Below are positions 18,719-28,053 of a DNA stretch of 47,407 nucleotides, piece by piece (within the stretch, counting starts at the first letter, position 1; every line of letters starts with the position of its first letter). The DNA is taken from contig CAUJIM010000101.1 of NCBI GenBank assembly GCA_963205335.1, forward strand, positions 1-47,407. Direction: 5' to 3'. The notes beneath the pieces are model-generated. The model was not told where the DNA came from, did not search any database, and was given only the letters and a program-made list of their open reading frames with translations. The position numbers and the translations under genes were made by a program. Source of the stretch: Pseudomonadota bacterium. Its GTDB lineage: Bacteria; Pseudomonadota; Gammaproteobacteria; Burkholderiales; Burkholderiaceae_C.

Positions 18719-19291
18719 ATGAATGCCCCCCCTTCCTCGCCAGAGGACGTGCTGCCCACGCCGCATCCCAAGCCGAGCGAGTTCGGCCCCTACGGCCGGG
18801 GTCTGCTGCTGGTGTCCGAGTTCGTCGCGACCCTCGGGGGCCTGGCCTTCGTCGTGCTGGTCGCCGTGTCGCTGGTTTCCATCGTCGGGCGCAAGCTGTT
18901 CTCCATGCCCGTGCCCGGTGACATGGAAGCGCTGATGATGGTCGCGGCCGGTGCCTCTGCCACGTTCTTCGCCTATTGCCACCTGGCGGGCGGCGACGTG
19001 AAGGTGGATTTCTTCACCGCCAAGGCGCACCCGCGCACCATCCTGCTGCTCGATGCGATCGCCTCGCTGCTGGTGGGCCTGTTCGGCGCGCTCATTGCCT
19101 GGCGCAGCACGGTGGGCGCGCTCTCGCTGCGCGAGGCCGGGGAGACGTCGGCCATCCTGAGTTGGCCGGTCTGGCTGGCGCAGATGGCCATGACTCCGGG
19201 CTTCGTCCTGCTGGCGCTGGCCGGGTTCTACATGGCGACGATGTGCTGGACGGCGCGCGCCCGCGTGCCCCGGAAGGGAACCCCATCATGA
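18719..19291 (+). CDS. dctQ: TRAP transporter small permease subunit (DctQ)
   Basis: 190 residues with four hydrophobic segments (about 28-52, 68-88, 100-122, 150-172) and a proline-rich cytoplasmic N-terminus. The family marker RKLFSMPVPGDMEALMMVAAGASATFFAYCHLAGGDVKVDFF is split here by its turn at PGD and shows the conserved E-x-L and G-H/D-x-x-V-D features. It is the small membrane partner of DctM in a secondary transporter that uses a periplasmic binding protein and an ion gradient. The stop overlaps the dctM start (ATGA). It begins 34 bases after the hydroxyacid dehydrogenase gene, which links transport to the catabolic genes. Confidence 0.9.
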   Translation: MNAPPSSPEDVLPTPHPKPSEFGPYGRGLLLVSEFVATLGGLAFVVLVAVSLVSIVGRKLFSMPVPGDMEALMMVAAGASATFFAYCHLAGGDVKVDFFTAKAHPRTILLLDAIASLLVGLFGALIAWRSTVGALSLREAGETSAILSWPVWLAQMAMTPGFVLLALAGFYMATMCWTARARVPRKGTPS

Positions 19292-20622
19292 GCGGGATCG
19301 CCGTCGGAACCATCGTCTTCGTCTTCCTGCTCGCGCTGATGGTGGTGCGCATCCCCATCGGCATCGCGATGTTCGTCGCGGGCGCGGGCGGCTACGTGTA
19401 CCTGACCGGCGCGAACTTCGCGCCGCTGATGTCCACGCTCAAGGGGCTGGCGTACGCGCGCCTGTCCAACTACGACCTGGTGGTGATCCCGCTGTTCCTG
19501 CTGATGGGGCAGTTCGCCACGCACGGGGGCCTGAGCCGCAGCCTGTTCCGCTTCGTCAGCGCCTTCATGGGCCACAAGCCCGGCGGCGTGGCGGTGGCGG
19601 CCGTGGGCGCCTGTGCGGGTTTCGGCGCGATCTGCGGCTCGTCGCTCGCGACGGCCGCGACCATGGGCCAGGTGGTGCTGCCCGAGCTGCGCCGCTACGG
19701 TTATGCCGGCAGCCTGGCGACCGGCGCGCTGGCAGCGGGCGGCACGCTGGGCATCCTGATTCCGCCATCGGTACCGCTCATCATCTACGCCATCCTGACG
19801 CAGGAGTCGATCGGCAAGCTGTTCATGGCGGCGGTGATCCCGGGCGTGATCGCGATGCTCGGCTACATGATCGTGATCAAGATCTGGGTGCATCGCCATC
19901 CGGCCGCCGGTCCGGCCGGTGCGCGCGTGGGCTGGCCCGAGCGCCTGCGCTCGCTGGTCCAGGTGGGGCCGGTGCTGCTGGTGTTCGTCGTCGTCATCGT
20001 CGGCATCTATGCGGGCTGGGCCACGCCGACCGAGGCGGCGGCCATCGGCGCCGCGGCCTGCGGCATCATCGCGGTGGTCTCGGGCGGCCTGCGCTGGCGC
20101 GGGCTGCTGGAGAGCGCGCTGGGCACGGCGCAGGCCACGGCGATGATCTACTTGGTGCTGCTCGGCGCCGACATGCTCAACGCCACGCTGGCGCTCTCGC
20201 AGCTGCCGGTGGAGCTGGCCAGCTGGGTGCAGGGCAGCGGCCTGTCGCCCTTCCTGGTGATGGCGGCGATCCTGGCGATCTACATCCTGCTGGGCTGCGT
20301 GATGGATTCGCTGGCGATGATCCTGCTGACCATCCCGATCTTCTTTCCCGTGGTCATGGGGCTCGACTTCTACGGCATGGGCCATGAGGACAAGTCCATC
20401 TGGTTCGGCATCCTCACGCTGATGGTGGTCGAGATCGGCCTGGTGCACCCGCCCGTGGGGCTGAACGTCTACATCATCAACCGCCTGGCCAAGGACGTTC
20501 CGCTGATCGAGACCTTCAAGGGCGTCGTGCCCTTCCTGCTCTCGGATGCGGTGCGGGTCACGCTGCTCGTGCTCTTTCCCGGCCTGGCGCTGGCGCTCGT
20601 CAAGGCCTTCGGCGCGCTCTAG
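19288..20622 (+). CDS. dctM: TRAP transporter large permease subunit (DctM)
   Basis: 444-residue membrane protein with about twelve hydrophobic segments. Family landmarks include RIPIGIAMFVAGAGGYVYLTG near the start, NYDLVVIPLFLLMGQFATHGGLSR, GFGAICGSSLATAATMGQVVLPELRRYGY (the helix-turn region with conserved Gly/Ser/Thr) and GALAAGGTLGILIPPSVPLIIYAILTQESIG. The carboxyl half has LGCVMDSLAMILLTIPIFFPV and GLVHPPVGLNVYIINRLA. It is complete and translationally coupled to dctQ. The two DctP genes follow at once. By context the cargo is an aromatic 2-hydroxyacid such as mandelate (inference). Confidence 0.93.
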   Translation: MSGIAVGTIVFVFLLALMVVRIPIGIAMFVAGAGGYVYLTGANFAPLMSTLKGLAYARLSNYDLVVIPLFLLMGQFATHGGLSRSLFRFVSAFMGHKPGGVAVAAVGACAGFGAICGSSLATAATMGQVVLPELRRYGYAGSLATGALAAGGTLGILIPPSVPLIIYAILTQESIGKLFMAAVIPGVIAMLGYMIVIKIWVHRHPAAGPAGARVGWPERLRSLVQVGPVLLVFVVVIVGIYAGWATPTEAAAIGAAACGIIAVVSGGLRWRGLLESALGTAQATAMIYLVLLGADMLNATLALSQLPVELASWVQGSGLSPFLVMAAILAIYILLGCVMDSLAMILLTIPIFFPVVMGLDFYGMGHEDKSIWFGILTLMVVEIGLVHPPVGLNVYIINRLAKDVPLIETFKGVVPFLLSDAVRVTLLVLFPGLALALVKAFGAL

Positions 20623-20663
20623 CCGGCCATCGTCCGTTCACCCACCACGAAAAGGAGACATCG

Positions 20664-21725
20664 ATGAGAACCACCGTCCTGCCCGCCTCCCTGCGCCGCG
20701 CCGCGCGCGCCGCAGCGCTCGCGCTCGGCTGCGCCGTGGCCGCCGGCGCGCAAGCGGCCGATCAGGTCGTGCTCAAGGTGGCGCACTTCCTGCCTGCCAC
20801 GTCGAGCGCCCAGGTCAACCTGATCCAGCCCTGGTGCGACAAGATCGCCAGGGAATCCGCCAACCGCATGGTCTGCCAGATCTACCCGGCGATGCAGCTC
20901 GGCGGCACGCCGGCGCAGCTCTTCGACCAGGCGCGCGATGGCGTGGCCGACATCATCTGGACCGTGCCGACCTACGCGGCCGGGCGCTTCACCAAGAGCG
21001 AGGTGTTCGAGCTGCCCTGGATGGCGGTGAAGACCGAGCCGGGCAGCCAGGCGCTGTGGGAGTACGTGCACAAGTACGCGCTGGACGAGTTCAAGGGCGT
21101 CAAGCCCCTCTTCATGCACCTGCACGACGGCGCGCTGTTCCATTTCAACAGCAAGAAGCCCAAGACGCTGGAAGACCTCAAGGGCCTGAAGCTGCGCGCG
21201 GCCACGCGGCTGAACTCGCGCACTATCGCGGCGCTGGGCGCGACGCCGGTGCAGATGCCGCTGCCCGCCGTGCCCGAATCCATGTCCAAGGGCGTGATCG
21301 ATGGCGTCACGGTGCCGTGGGAGAGCTCGCCCGCGATCAAGCTCTCGGAGATCGCCAACTACCACTTCGACGTGCCCGAGGGCGCGCCGCGCCTGTCCAA
21401 CACCATCTTCCTGTTCGGCATGAACCAGGCGCGCTACGACAGTCTGCCGGCGGACCTGAAGAAGGTGATCGACGGCAACAGCGGCCTGGCCACCTCGGCC
21501 TGGGCCGGCAAGGTGGGCTTCGACGACGTCATCCCGAAGTTCAGGGACGAGGCCAGGGCCAAGGGCAACACTTTCTACTACATGCCGCAGAGCGAGTACC
21601 AGCGCTTCGTCGATGCCACCAGGGGTGTCGATCAGGAGTGGGTCGAGGCGGCCAACAAGAAGGGCGCCGACGGAGCCCGGCTGCTGACCGCCGCGCGCGA
21701 CCTGGTCAAGCAGTTCACCAGGTGA
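20664..21725 (+). CDS. dctP: TRAP transporter substrate-binding protein DctP (first of a tandem pair)
   Basis: 353 residues with a signal peptide of about 31 residues (Arg-rich start, cleavage after AGAQA). The mature protein starts ADQVVLKVAHFLPATSSAQVNLIQPWCDKI. DctP marks are ADIIWTVPTYAAGRFTKSEVFELPWM, KGLKLRAATRLNS, with the Arg that normally grips the substrate carboxylate, and GVIDGVTVPWES. Two cysteines, in PWCDK and MVCQI, could form a disulphide and are kept in the second copy. An AAAAGGAG site lies before the ATG. The downstream paralogue is similar along its whole length, so this is a duplicated binding protein sharing one permease. Confidence 0.92.
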   Translation: MRTTVLPASLRRAARAAALALGCAVAAGAQAADQVVLKVAHFLPATSSAQVNLIQPWCDKIARESANRMVCQIYPAMQLGGTPAQLFDQARDGVADIIWTVPTYAAGRFTKSEVFELPWMAVKTEPGSQALWEYVHKYALDEFKGVKPLFMHLHDGALFHFNSKKPKTLEDLKGLKLRAATRLNSRTIAALGATPVQMPLPAVPESMSKGVIDGVTVPWESSPAIKLSEIANYHFDVPEGAPRLSNTIFLFGMNQARYDSLPADLKKVIDGNSGLATSAWAGKVGFDDVIPKFRDEARAKGNTFYYMPQSEYQRFVDATRGVDQEWVEAANKKGADGARLLTAARDLVKQFTR

Positions 21726-21763
21726 GCGCGCATTTTTCAACCAGAACCATGAAGGAGACTCCC

Positions 21764-22807
21764 ATGCCCCGTTTCAACCCCATCCTGCGCGCGATCGCGG
21801 GTCTCGGCGCCGTCTGGGCGCTTGCCGCCTCGGCGCAGGCGCAGGAGGTGACGCTCAAGGTGGCGCACTTCCTGCCCGGCACCTCCAACGCGCAGGTGAA
21901 CCTGATCCAGCCCTGGTGCGACAAGATCGCCAAGGAATCCAGCAAGCGCATGGTCTGCCAGATCTACCCGTCGATGCAGCTCGGCGGCACGCCGCCGCAG
22001 CTGTTCGACCAGGTCAAGGACGGCGTGGCCGACATCATATGGACGCTGCAGACCTACTCCGCCGGGCGTTTCACCAAGAGCGAGGTGTTCGAGCTGCCAT
22101 GGATGTACAGCAAGGCCGAGCCCGGCAGCAAGGCGCTGTGGGAGTACACGCAGAAGTATGCGATGGACGAGTACAAGGGCGTGCACCCGATCCTCATGCA
22201 CGTGCATGACGGCACGCTGTTCCACTTCAGCAGCAAGCAGCCCAAGACGCTGGAGGAGATGAAGGGCCTGAAGATCCGCACGGCCAACCGCATGAACGCG
22301 CAGATGATCTCGGCGATCGGCGGGGTGCCGGTGCAGATGCCGCTGCCGGCCGTGCCCGACGCGATGGCCAAGGGCGTGATCGACGGCGCTGCCGTGCCGT
22401 GGGAGGGCGTGCCCGCGATCAAGCTCGACGAGATCGCCAAGTACCACTTCGACGTGCCCGAGGGATCCCCGCGCATCGCCGGCTCGATCTTCATCTTCGG
22501 CATGAACCAGGCGCGCTACGACAAGCTGCCGGCCGACCTCAAGAAGGTGATCGACGACAACAGCGGGCTGGAGGCTTCCGGCTGGGCCGGCCGGGTGACG
22601 TTCGACGACCAGGTGCCCAGGTTCAAGGCGAAGGCCAAGGAGCTCGGCGGCACGTTCTACAACATGTCGCAGGGCGAGTACCAGCGCTTCGTCGATGCCA
22701 CCAGGGGCGTGGAGCAGCAATGGATCGAGAGCGCCGACAAGAAGGGCGCCAAGGGCGCCGAGCTGCTGAAGGCCGCGCGCGAGCTGATCCAGAAGTACGC
22801 CAGGTAG
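21764..22807 (+). CDS. dctP: TRAP transporter substrate-binding protein DctP (second of a tandem pair)
   Basis: 347 residues. The ATG at 21764 is chosen over the in-frame one at 21749 because AAGGAG (21752-21757) sits properly before it. The signal peptide ends in ASAQAQ; the mature start EVTLKVAHFLPGTSNAQVNLIQPWCDKI mirrors the first copy. Shared features include GVPVQMPLPAVPDAMAKGVIDGAAVPWEG and the C-terminal EYQRFVDATRGV. Cleft-region differences (TLQTYSAGRF against TVPTYAAGRF; KIRTANRMNAQM against KLRAATRLNSRT) hint at a distinct ligand, perhaps another ring substitution or stereoisomer. It is the last gene of the operon; xthA is convergent 37 bases further on. Confidence 0.92.
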   Translation: MPRFNPILRAIAGLGAVWALAASAQAQEVTLKVAHFLPGTSNAQVNLIQPWCDKIAKESSKRMVCQIYPSMQLGGTPPQLFDQVKDGVADIIWTLQTYSAGRFTKSEVFELPWMYSKAEPGSKALWEYTQKYAMDEYKGVHPILMHVHDGTLFHFSSKQPKTLEEMKGLKIRTANRMNAQMISAIGGVPVQMPLPAVPDAMAKGVIDGAAVPWEGVPAIKLDEIAKYHFDVPEGSPRIAGSIFIFGMNQARYDKLPADLKKVIDDNSGLEASGWAGRVTFDDQVPRFKAKAKELGGTFYNMSQGEYQRFVDATRGVEQQWIESADKKGAKGAELLKAARELIQKYAR

Positions 22808-22844
22808 CGTGCGGTGGCGGGGTGGCCGGGCGCCGCCCCGTGCA

Positions 22845-23660
22845 TCACAGGCCGAAGCCGTAGCGCACCGTGATCGGCGCGTGGTCGCTGAAGCGCTCGT
22901 CCTTGTAGATCGCGGCGCTCAGCGCGTGTTCGGCCAGTTGCTGCGTCGCGATGTGGTAGTCCAGCCGCCACCCCACGTTGTTGGCCCGGGCCTGGCCGCG
23001 GTTGCTCCACCATGTGTAGCAGGCGTCGGTGGTGTCGGGGTGCAGGCGGCGGTACACGTCCACCAGCGTGGAGGCCGGCGCGTTCGTGTCGAACAGTTTT
23101 GTCAGCCAGGCGCGCTCTTCGGGCAGGAAGCCGCTGTTCTTCTGGTTGCCGCGCCAGTTCTTCAGGTCGATGGGCTGGTGCGCGATGTTGATGTCGCCGC
23201 AGAGGATGAACTCGCGCTCGTGCCCGAGCCGCGCCAGGTGCGGGGCCATGGCATCGAGGAAGCGGTACTTCGCCTCCTGCCGGTCTTCGCCCGACGAGCC
23301 GCTCGGGAAATACGCGCTGATGATCGAGAGCCTGCGCGCTGGCGTGTCGAAGCGCAGCTCGACGTAGCGGCCCTCGGCGTCGAACTCCGGGCTGCCGAAG
23401 CCGACGACCACGTCGCTCGGCGCATGGCGCGTGTAGATGCCGACGCCCGAATAGCCTTTCTTCTCGGCGAAGTGGAAATACCCCGCGAGCCCGGCCAGCT
23501 GCTCGAAGCGTCCGGCCACGTCCGGCGCCTGCGCCTTGAGTTCCTGTACGCAAATACAATCCGGGCGCTGATCCGCGATCCACGGCTCCAGCCCCTTGCT
23601 GGCGGCGGAGCGGATGCCGTTGAGGTTGAGACTGGTCAGGGTGAACGGGGGATTTTTCAT
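22845..23660 (-). CDS. xthA: Exodeoxyribonuclease III / AP endonuclease
   Basis: 271-residue endonuclease/exonuclease/phosphatase-fold enzyme of base-excision repair, which cuts 5' to abasic sites and degrades from 3' ends. Motifs in order: [10 protein letters not shown] (metal/phosphate Asn), VQELKAQ (metal Glu40), FCD-equivalent [22 protein letters not shown] (catalytic Asp/Asn), [10 protein letters not shown] and the closing [12 protein letters not shown] (Asp-His). Length and order are normal. The start codon overlaps that of pyrE on the other strand by two bases within a CATG, so each gene's promoter must lie inside the other gene. No strong ribosome site is visible before this start. 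Confidence 0.95.
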   Translation of the reverse strand: MKNPPFTLTSLNLNGIRSAASKGLEPWIADQRPDCICVQELKAQAPDVAGRFEQLAGLAGYFHFAEKKGYSGVGIYTRHAPSDVVVGFGSPEFDAEGRYVELRFDTPARRLSIISAYFPSGSSGEDRQEAKYRFLDAMAPHLARLGHEREFILCGDINIAHQPIDLKNWRGNQKNSGFLPEERAWLTKLFDTNAPASTLVDVYRRLHPDTTDACYTWWSNRGQARANNVGWRLDYHIATQQLAEHALSAAIYKDERFSDHAPITVRYGFGL

Positions 23661-24357
23661 GGACGGTGACGGAGAGCGCGGCGCGGATCAGGCCCGCCTG
23701 GCGCAGGAGTTCGTGCGCTTCGCGGTCGACTGCGGGGTGCTGCGCTTTGGTGAATTCAAGACCAAGGCCGGGCGCATGAGCCCGTATTTTTTCAACGCCG
23801 GCCTGTTCGACGACGGCGCCAAGCTCGGGCGGCTCGCGCAATTCTATGCACAGTCGCTCATCGCCAGCGGCATCGCGTTCGACATGGTGTTCGGCCCGGC
23901 GTACAAGGGCATCGTGCTTGCCGCCGCGGTGGCCATCGAGCTCGCCCGCCTGGGCCGCAACGTGCCGTTCGCCTATAACCGCAAGGAAGCCAAGGACCAT
24001 GGCGAGGGCGGTTCGCTGGTCGGCGCGCCGCTCGCGGGCCGGGTCCTGATCGTCGACGACGTGATGAGCGCGGGCACTGCGGCGCGCGAGTCGATCGCCT
24101 TGATCCGGGCCGCGGGCGCGACGCCGCATGCGATGGCGATCGCGCTCGACCGCCAGGAGATGGCGACCGAGAATGGCCGGGACGTGCCGCACAGCGCGGT
24201 ACAGTACGTGCGCCGCGAATTGGGGCTGCAGGTCTGCGCCATCGCCAACCTGGCAGATTTGTTGCATTACCTCTCCGACGGAACTGGCGATGCGCGGATG
24301 CAGTCCCATCGGGAGCGTGTGCTGGCTTACCGCGCGCGCTATGGCGTGGACGACTAG
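23659..24357 (+). CDS. pyrE: Orotate phosphoribosyltransferase
   Basis: 232 residues from ATG 23659, preceded by GGGGGA seven bases upstream. Transfers the ribose-5-phosphate of PRPP to orotate in de novo pyrimidine synthesis. The N-terminal [21 protein letters not shown] is the orotate-binding segment, [15 protein letters not shown] and [15 protein letters not shown] form the catalytic loop, and [18 protein letters not shown] is the PRPP-binding motif. A longer frame from 23596 exists but would encode a tail not seen in PyrE and would overlap xthA further. DUF4124 follows within ten bases, suggesting co-transcription. Confidence 0.95.
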   Translation: MDGDGERGADQARLAQEFVRFAVDCGVLRFGEFKTKAGRMSPYFFNAGLFDDGAKLGRLAQFYAQSLIASGIAFDMVFGPAYKGIVLAAAVAIELARLGRNVPFAYNRKEAKDHGEGGSLVGAPLAGRVLIVDDVMSAGTAARESIALIRAAGATPHAMAIALDRQEMATENGRDVPHSAVQYVRRELGLQVCAIANLADLLHYLSDGTGDARMQSHRERVLAYRARYGVDD

Positions 24358-24366
24358 TCAAGGGAC

Positions 24367-25056
24367 GTGGTGGCAGTGGTGAAAACGGGCTGGGTGATCG
24401 GCTGGGCGGTGCTGGCGGCGCTGGGTTCGTGCGCGGCGCTGGCGCAGCCGAGCGCCACCACCGGCGAGGTCTACACCTGCATCGACAAGAACGGCAAGCG
24501 GCTGACGGCCGATCGCCCGATCCCCGAGTGCAGCGACCGCGAGCAGCGCGTGCTGGACGCCACGGGCGCCGAGCGCCGCCGCATCGGCCCCACGCTGACC
24601 GAGCATGAGCGCGCGGCGCTGGAGGCGCAGCGGCGCAAGGAGGCGCAGGAGCGGGCGCGGGTGGCGGCCGAGCGGCGCGCCGAGCGCGTCCTGATGGCGC
24701 GCTATCCCGACGAGGCGACGCACCAGACGGAGCGGGACGACGCGCTCGCGCAGGTGGACGAGGTGATCGCCGTGGCGCAGCGGCGCATCGCCGACCTGCG
24801 CGCCGGCCGCAAGCCGCTCAACCAGGAGCTGGAGTTCTACAAGGGCGACATCGCCAAGGCGCCGGTCAAGCTGCAGCGCCAGTTTGCCGAGAACGAGCAG
24901 GCCATTGCCGACCAGGAGCGCTTCATCGCCACGCAGAACAAGGAAAAGCAGCGCATCAACGAGCGCTTCGACACCGAGCTCGCGAAGCTGCGCCAGCTCT
25001 GGGCGCAGCAGCGCGCCTCGCAGGAGAAGTGGGCCCCGCCCGCGCTCGAGCGTTGA
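24367..25056 (+). CDS. Secreted DUF4124-domain coiled-coil protein
   Basis: 229 residues at most. The start is uncertain because GTG codons occur at 24367, 24370, 24376 and 24379 after AGGGA (24361-24365); 24376 has the best spacing. A signal peptide of about 25 residues (GSCAALAQ) leads to a short DUF4124 module, GEVYTCIDKNGKRLTADRPIPECSDREQRV, whose two Cys may pair. The rest, from about residue 75, is charged helix rich in Arg, Glu, Gln and Ala, most likely a coiled coil, ending in Gln/Lys-rich heptads. The function of the domain is unknown. The position after pyrE and before the convergent gatB suggests conserved linkage rather than a pathway role. Confidence 0.82.
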   Translation: MVAVVKTGWVIGWAVLAALGSCAALAQPSATTGEVYTCIDKNGKRLTADRPIPECSDREQRVLDATGAERRRIGPTLTEHERAALEAQRRKEAQERARVAAERRAERVLMARYPDEATHQTERDDALAQVDEVIAVAQRRIADLRAGRKPLNQELEFYKGDIAKAPVKLQRQFAENEQAIADQERFIATQNKEKQRINERFDTELAKLRQLWAQQRASQEKWAPPALER

Positions 25057-25063
25057 CGCCGCA

Positions 25064-25122
25064 AAGCTATCCGTCTGATAGCTTCTCGCGCTTTCCCAGC
25101 AAAGGTTTCAGCCTAATTTTGC
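25064..25122 (+). repeat. Palindromic dispersed element, copy E (gatB 3' end)
   Basis: A perfect inverted repeat AAGCTATC (25064-25071) / GATAGCTT (25077-25084) with a five-base loop leads into the 26-base core at 25080-25105, then CAGCCTAATTTT. The core matches the other four copies at most columns, including AGCT at its start and GCAAAG-like right arm. It fills the 51 bases between the convergent DUF4124 and gatB genes and covers the gatB stop codon and the final gatB codons. No T run follows the hairpin on either strand, so it is not a standard terminator. Confidence 0.65.
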
Positions 25123-26553
25123 CTTTAAAAGCGCATTGACCTGCTGCGGGTTGGCCTTGCCCTTGCTCGCCTTCATCACCTGGCCGACCAGGGCGTTGAA
25201 CGCCTTGTCCTTGCCCGCGCGGTACTGCTCGACGTTGGCCGGGTTGGCAGCGATCACCTCGTCGACGATTTTCTCCAGCGCCCCGGTATCTTGGATCTGC
25301 CTGAGGCCCTTGGCCTCGATGAGCGCATCGACCTCGCTGCCCTCGCCCGCCCAGAGCGCGTCGAACACCTGGCGCGCGGCGTTGTTGGAGACCGTGCCGT
25401 CGTGGATGCGGGCGATGAGCTGCGCCAGCTGGCCGCTCGCCACCTTGACCGCCTCCATGCCGATCTCCTCCTGGTTCAGTCGGCGCGAGATCTCGCCCAT
25501 GATCCAGTTGCTCGCCAGCTTGGGCTGTCCGCAGGCCTGGGCGGCCTCTTCGAAGTAGGCGGCCATCGCTCGGCTCTGCGTGAGCGTGGCGGCGTCGTAT
25601 TCGGGCAGGCCGTATTGCTGCATGAGGCGCGCCGCCATCTGCTGCGGCAGCTCGGGCATGTGCGCCGCGATGTCGGCGATCCAGTCGGCGGCGATGACCA
25701 GCGGCGGCAGGTCGGGGTCGGGGAAGTAGCGGTAGTCGGCCGCGTCTTCCTTGGTGCGCATGGCGCGCGTCTCGCCGGTGTCGGGGTCGAACAGCACGGT
25801 CGCCTGGCGGATGGCATGGCCGTCCTCGAGCTGCTCGATCTGCCAGCGGATCTCGTAGTCGATTGCGATCTGCATGTTCCTGAAGGAATTCAGGTTCTTG
25901 ATCTCGCGGCGCGTGCCCAGCGGCTGGCCGGGCTTGCGCACCGAGACGTTGGCGTCGCAGCGGAAGCTCCCCTCCTGCATGTTGCCGTCGCAGATGCCGA
26001 TCCACGTGACGATCTGGTGCAGCGCCTTGGCGTAGGCCACCGCTTCGGCGGACGACCGCATGTCCGGCTCGGTGACGATCTCCAGCAGCGGCGTGCCCGC
26101 GCGGTTCAGGTCGATGCCGGACTGGCCGATGAAGTCCTCGTGCAGCGACTTGCCCGCGTCTTCCTCCAGGTGGGCGCGCACCAGGCGCACGGTCTTCTTC
26201 TCGTCGCCGAGGTAGAACGACACCGTGCCGCCCTGCACCACCGGGATCTCGAACTGGCTGATCTGGTAGCCCTTGGGCAGGTCGGGGTAGAAGTAGTTTT
26301 TGCGGGCAAAAATGCTCTCTGGCGCAATGTGGGAGCCGAGTGCGAGCCCTAATTTGATAGCGCACTCCACCGCCTTCCTGTTCATCACCGGCAGCGTGCC
26401 GGGCAGCGCCAGGTCGACCGGGCTGGTGTGCGTGTTGGGTTCGGCGCCGAAGGCGGCCGAGGCGCGGCTGAAGATCTTCGACTGGGTGGCGAGCTGGGTG
26501 TGCGTCTCGAAGCCGATGACGACCTCGTAGCCCTCGATCAGTGGCGCGGTCAT
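25108..26553 (-). CDS. gatB: Aspartyl/glutamyl-tRNA amidotransferase subunit B
   Basis: 481 residues from the ATG at 26553, with GGAGG upstream inside the end of gatA. It activates misacylated Glu-tRNA(Gln) or Asp-tRNA(Asn) for amidation with ammonia channelled from GatA. The family opening [13 protein letters not shown], then [55 protein letters not shown] and [11 protein letters not shown] are intact. The C-terminal tail domain ends NALLKAKLG. The last codons are unusually AT-rich (AAT GCG CTT TTA AAG GCA AAA TTA) and coincide with repeat copy E. A patch at about 26340-26365 (codons for AIKLG) is also AT-rich. Confidence 0.96.
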   Translation of the reverse strand: MTAPLIEGYEVVIGFETHTQLATQSKIFSRASAAFGAEPNTHTSPVDLALPGTLPVMNRKAVECAIKLGLALGSHIAPESIFARKNYFYPDLPKGYQISQFEIPVVQGGTVSFYLGDEKKTVRLVRAHLEEDAGKSLHEDFIGQSGIDLNRAGTPLLEIVTEPDMRSSAEAVAYAKALHQIVTWIGICDGNMQEGSFRCDANVSVRKPGQPLGTRREIKNLNSFRNMQIAIDYEIRWQIEQLEDGHAIRQATVLFDPDTGETRAMRTKEDAADYRYFPDPDLPPLVIAADWIADIAAHMPELPQQMAARLMQQYGLPEYDAATLTQSRAMAAYFEEAAQACGQPKLASNWIMGEISRRLNQEEIGMEAVKVASGQLAQLIARIHDGTVSNNAARQVFDALWAGEGSEVDALIEAKGLRQIQDTGALEKIVDEVIAANPANVEQYRAGKDKAFNALVGQVMKASKGKANPQQVNALLKAKLG

Positions 26554-26555
26554 GG

Positions 26556-28043
26556 TCAGAAGCCCTCCGGAGCGCGCAGGTGGAAGTCGCTCGCCTGCTG
26601 GAAGCGGTGCGCCGCGTTGAGCAGGTGAGACTCCTGGAAGTGGTTGGCGATCAGCTGCAGCCCGACGGGCAGGCCGCCGGCGCCGAAGCCCGCCGGCAGG
26701 CTCAGCCCCGGCAGGCCGGCCAGCGAGGCGGGCAGGGTGTAGACGTCGGCCAGGTAGTTGGCCACGGGGTCGGTTTGCGCGCCGATCGGCGGCGCCACCG
26801 TGGGCGCGACCGGCCCGGCGATGACGTCGCATTGCGCGAACGCGGCCTGGAAGTCTTGCGCGATCAGGCGGCGGATCTTCTGCGCCTGCAGGTAGTAGGC
26901 GTCGTAGTAGCCCTCGGACAGCACGTAGGTGCCGATCATGATGCGGCGCTTGACCTCTTCGCCGAAACCCTCGGCGCGGCTCTTCTGGTACATGTCCAGC
27001 AGGTCGGCGTAGTCCCTGGCGCGGTGGCCGTAGCGCACGCCGTCGAAGCGCGAGAGGTTGGAGCTCGCCTCCGCCGGGCTGATGATGTAGTAGACCGGCA
27101 CCGCGAGCTGCGTGCGCGGCAGGCGGATCGGCACGCGGCGCGCGCCGAGTTTTTCATACTCTCCGAGCGCCGCCTCGATCGCCGCGCGCACGTCGTCCGC
27201 CAGGCCGTCGCCGAAGAATTCCTCGGGCACGCCGATGCGCAGGCCCTCCAGCGAGTCGTTCAGGCGCGCGCCGTAGTCCTCGGCGGGGCGATCGACGCTG
27301 GTCGAGTCGTGCGCCACGTCGGGGCCGCACATGGCCGACAGGATCAGCGCGCAGTCCTCGGCCGAGCGGCCCATCGCGCCCGCCTGGTCGAGGCTGGAGG
27401 CGTAGGCGATCATGCCGTGGCGGCTGGCGCGTCCATAGGTCGGCTTGATGCCGGTGATGCCGCAGAAGCCCGCGGGCTGGCGGATCGAGCCGCCCGTGTC
27501 GCTGCCGGTGGCGGCGGGGGTCAGGCGCGCGGCCACCGCCGCGGCCGAGCCGCCGGAAGAGCCGCCGGGCACGCGCGACGGGTCCCAGGGGTTTCTCACC
27601 GGCTGCGGCGCGTCGAACCCCGCGGGCGCGACGCCCGAGTTCTCGCTCGCGCCGCCCATCGCGAACTCGTCGCAGTTGAGCTTGCCCAGGGTGACGCAGC
27701 CCGCCTGCGCGAGCCGGGCGACGATGGTGGCGTCGAACGGCGAGCGGTAGCCCGCGAGCATCTTGCTCGCTGCCGTGGTGGCGAAGTCCCGCGTGACGAA
27801 CACGTCCTTGTGCGCGATCGGCACGCCGGCCAGCGGCCCCGCGTCGCCGGCGGCGAGGGCGGCGTCCTGCGCGCGCGCCTGCGCCAGCGTCGCCTCTTCG
27901 TCGAGCGCGAGGAAGGCGCCCAGATGCTGGTGCTGGCGGGCGCGGGCGAGGAAGTGCCGCGCCGCCTCCACGCTGCTCACCTTTTTCTCGCGCAGGTGCG
28001 CGGCCAGCCGGGCCACGCCCATGTCGTGCAGTGCGATGCTCAT
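26556..28043 (-). CDS. gatA: Aspartyl/glutamyl-tRNA amidotransferase subunit A
   Basis: 495-residue amidase-signature enzyme that hydrolyses glutamine to supply ammonia. The catalytic triad is Lys79 (PIAHKDV), cis-Ser162 ([12 protein letters not shown]) and nucleophile Ser186 ([12 protein letters not shown]), with the [16 protein letters not shown] loop following. The length is typical. It ends two bases before gatB and starts ten bases after gatC, so the three genes form one minus-strand operon. Presence of GatCAB means Gln-tRNA and/or Asn-tRNA is made by the indirect route in this organism. Confidence 0.96.
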   Translation of the reverse strand: MSIALHDMGVARLAAHLREKKVSSVEAARHFLARARQHQHLGAFLALDEEATLAQARAQDAALAAGDAGPLAGVPIAHKDVFVTRDFATTAASKMLAGYRSPFDATIVARLAQAGCVTLGKLNCDEFAMGGASENSGVAPAGFDAPQPVRNPWDPSRVPGGSSGGSAAAVAARLTPAATGSDTGGSIRQPAGFCGITGIKPTYGRASRHGMIAYASSLDQAGAMGRSAEDCALILSAMCGPDVAHDSTSVDRPAEDYGARLNDSLEGLRIGVPEEFFGDGLADDVRAAIEAALGEYEKLGARRVPIRLPRTQLAVPVYYIISPAEASSNLSRFDGVRYGHRARDYADLLDMYQKSRAEGFGEEVKRRIMIGTYVLSEGYYDAYYLQAQKIRRLIAQDFQAAFAQCDVIAGPVAPTVAPPIGAQTDPVANYLADVYTLPASLAGLPGLSLPAGFGAGGLPVGLQLIANHFQESHLLNAAHRFQQASDFHLRAPEGF

Positions 28044-28053
28044 GCCGTGCTCC

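Noticed and set aside
26335-26365. AT-rich patch in gatB with GCCCTAATTTGATAGC, resembling the two ends of the palindromic element joined
   Set aside because: It lacks the 26-base core and encodes a conserved GatB segment (AIKLGLALG), so protein constraint and chance explain it better than a sixth copy.
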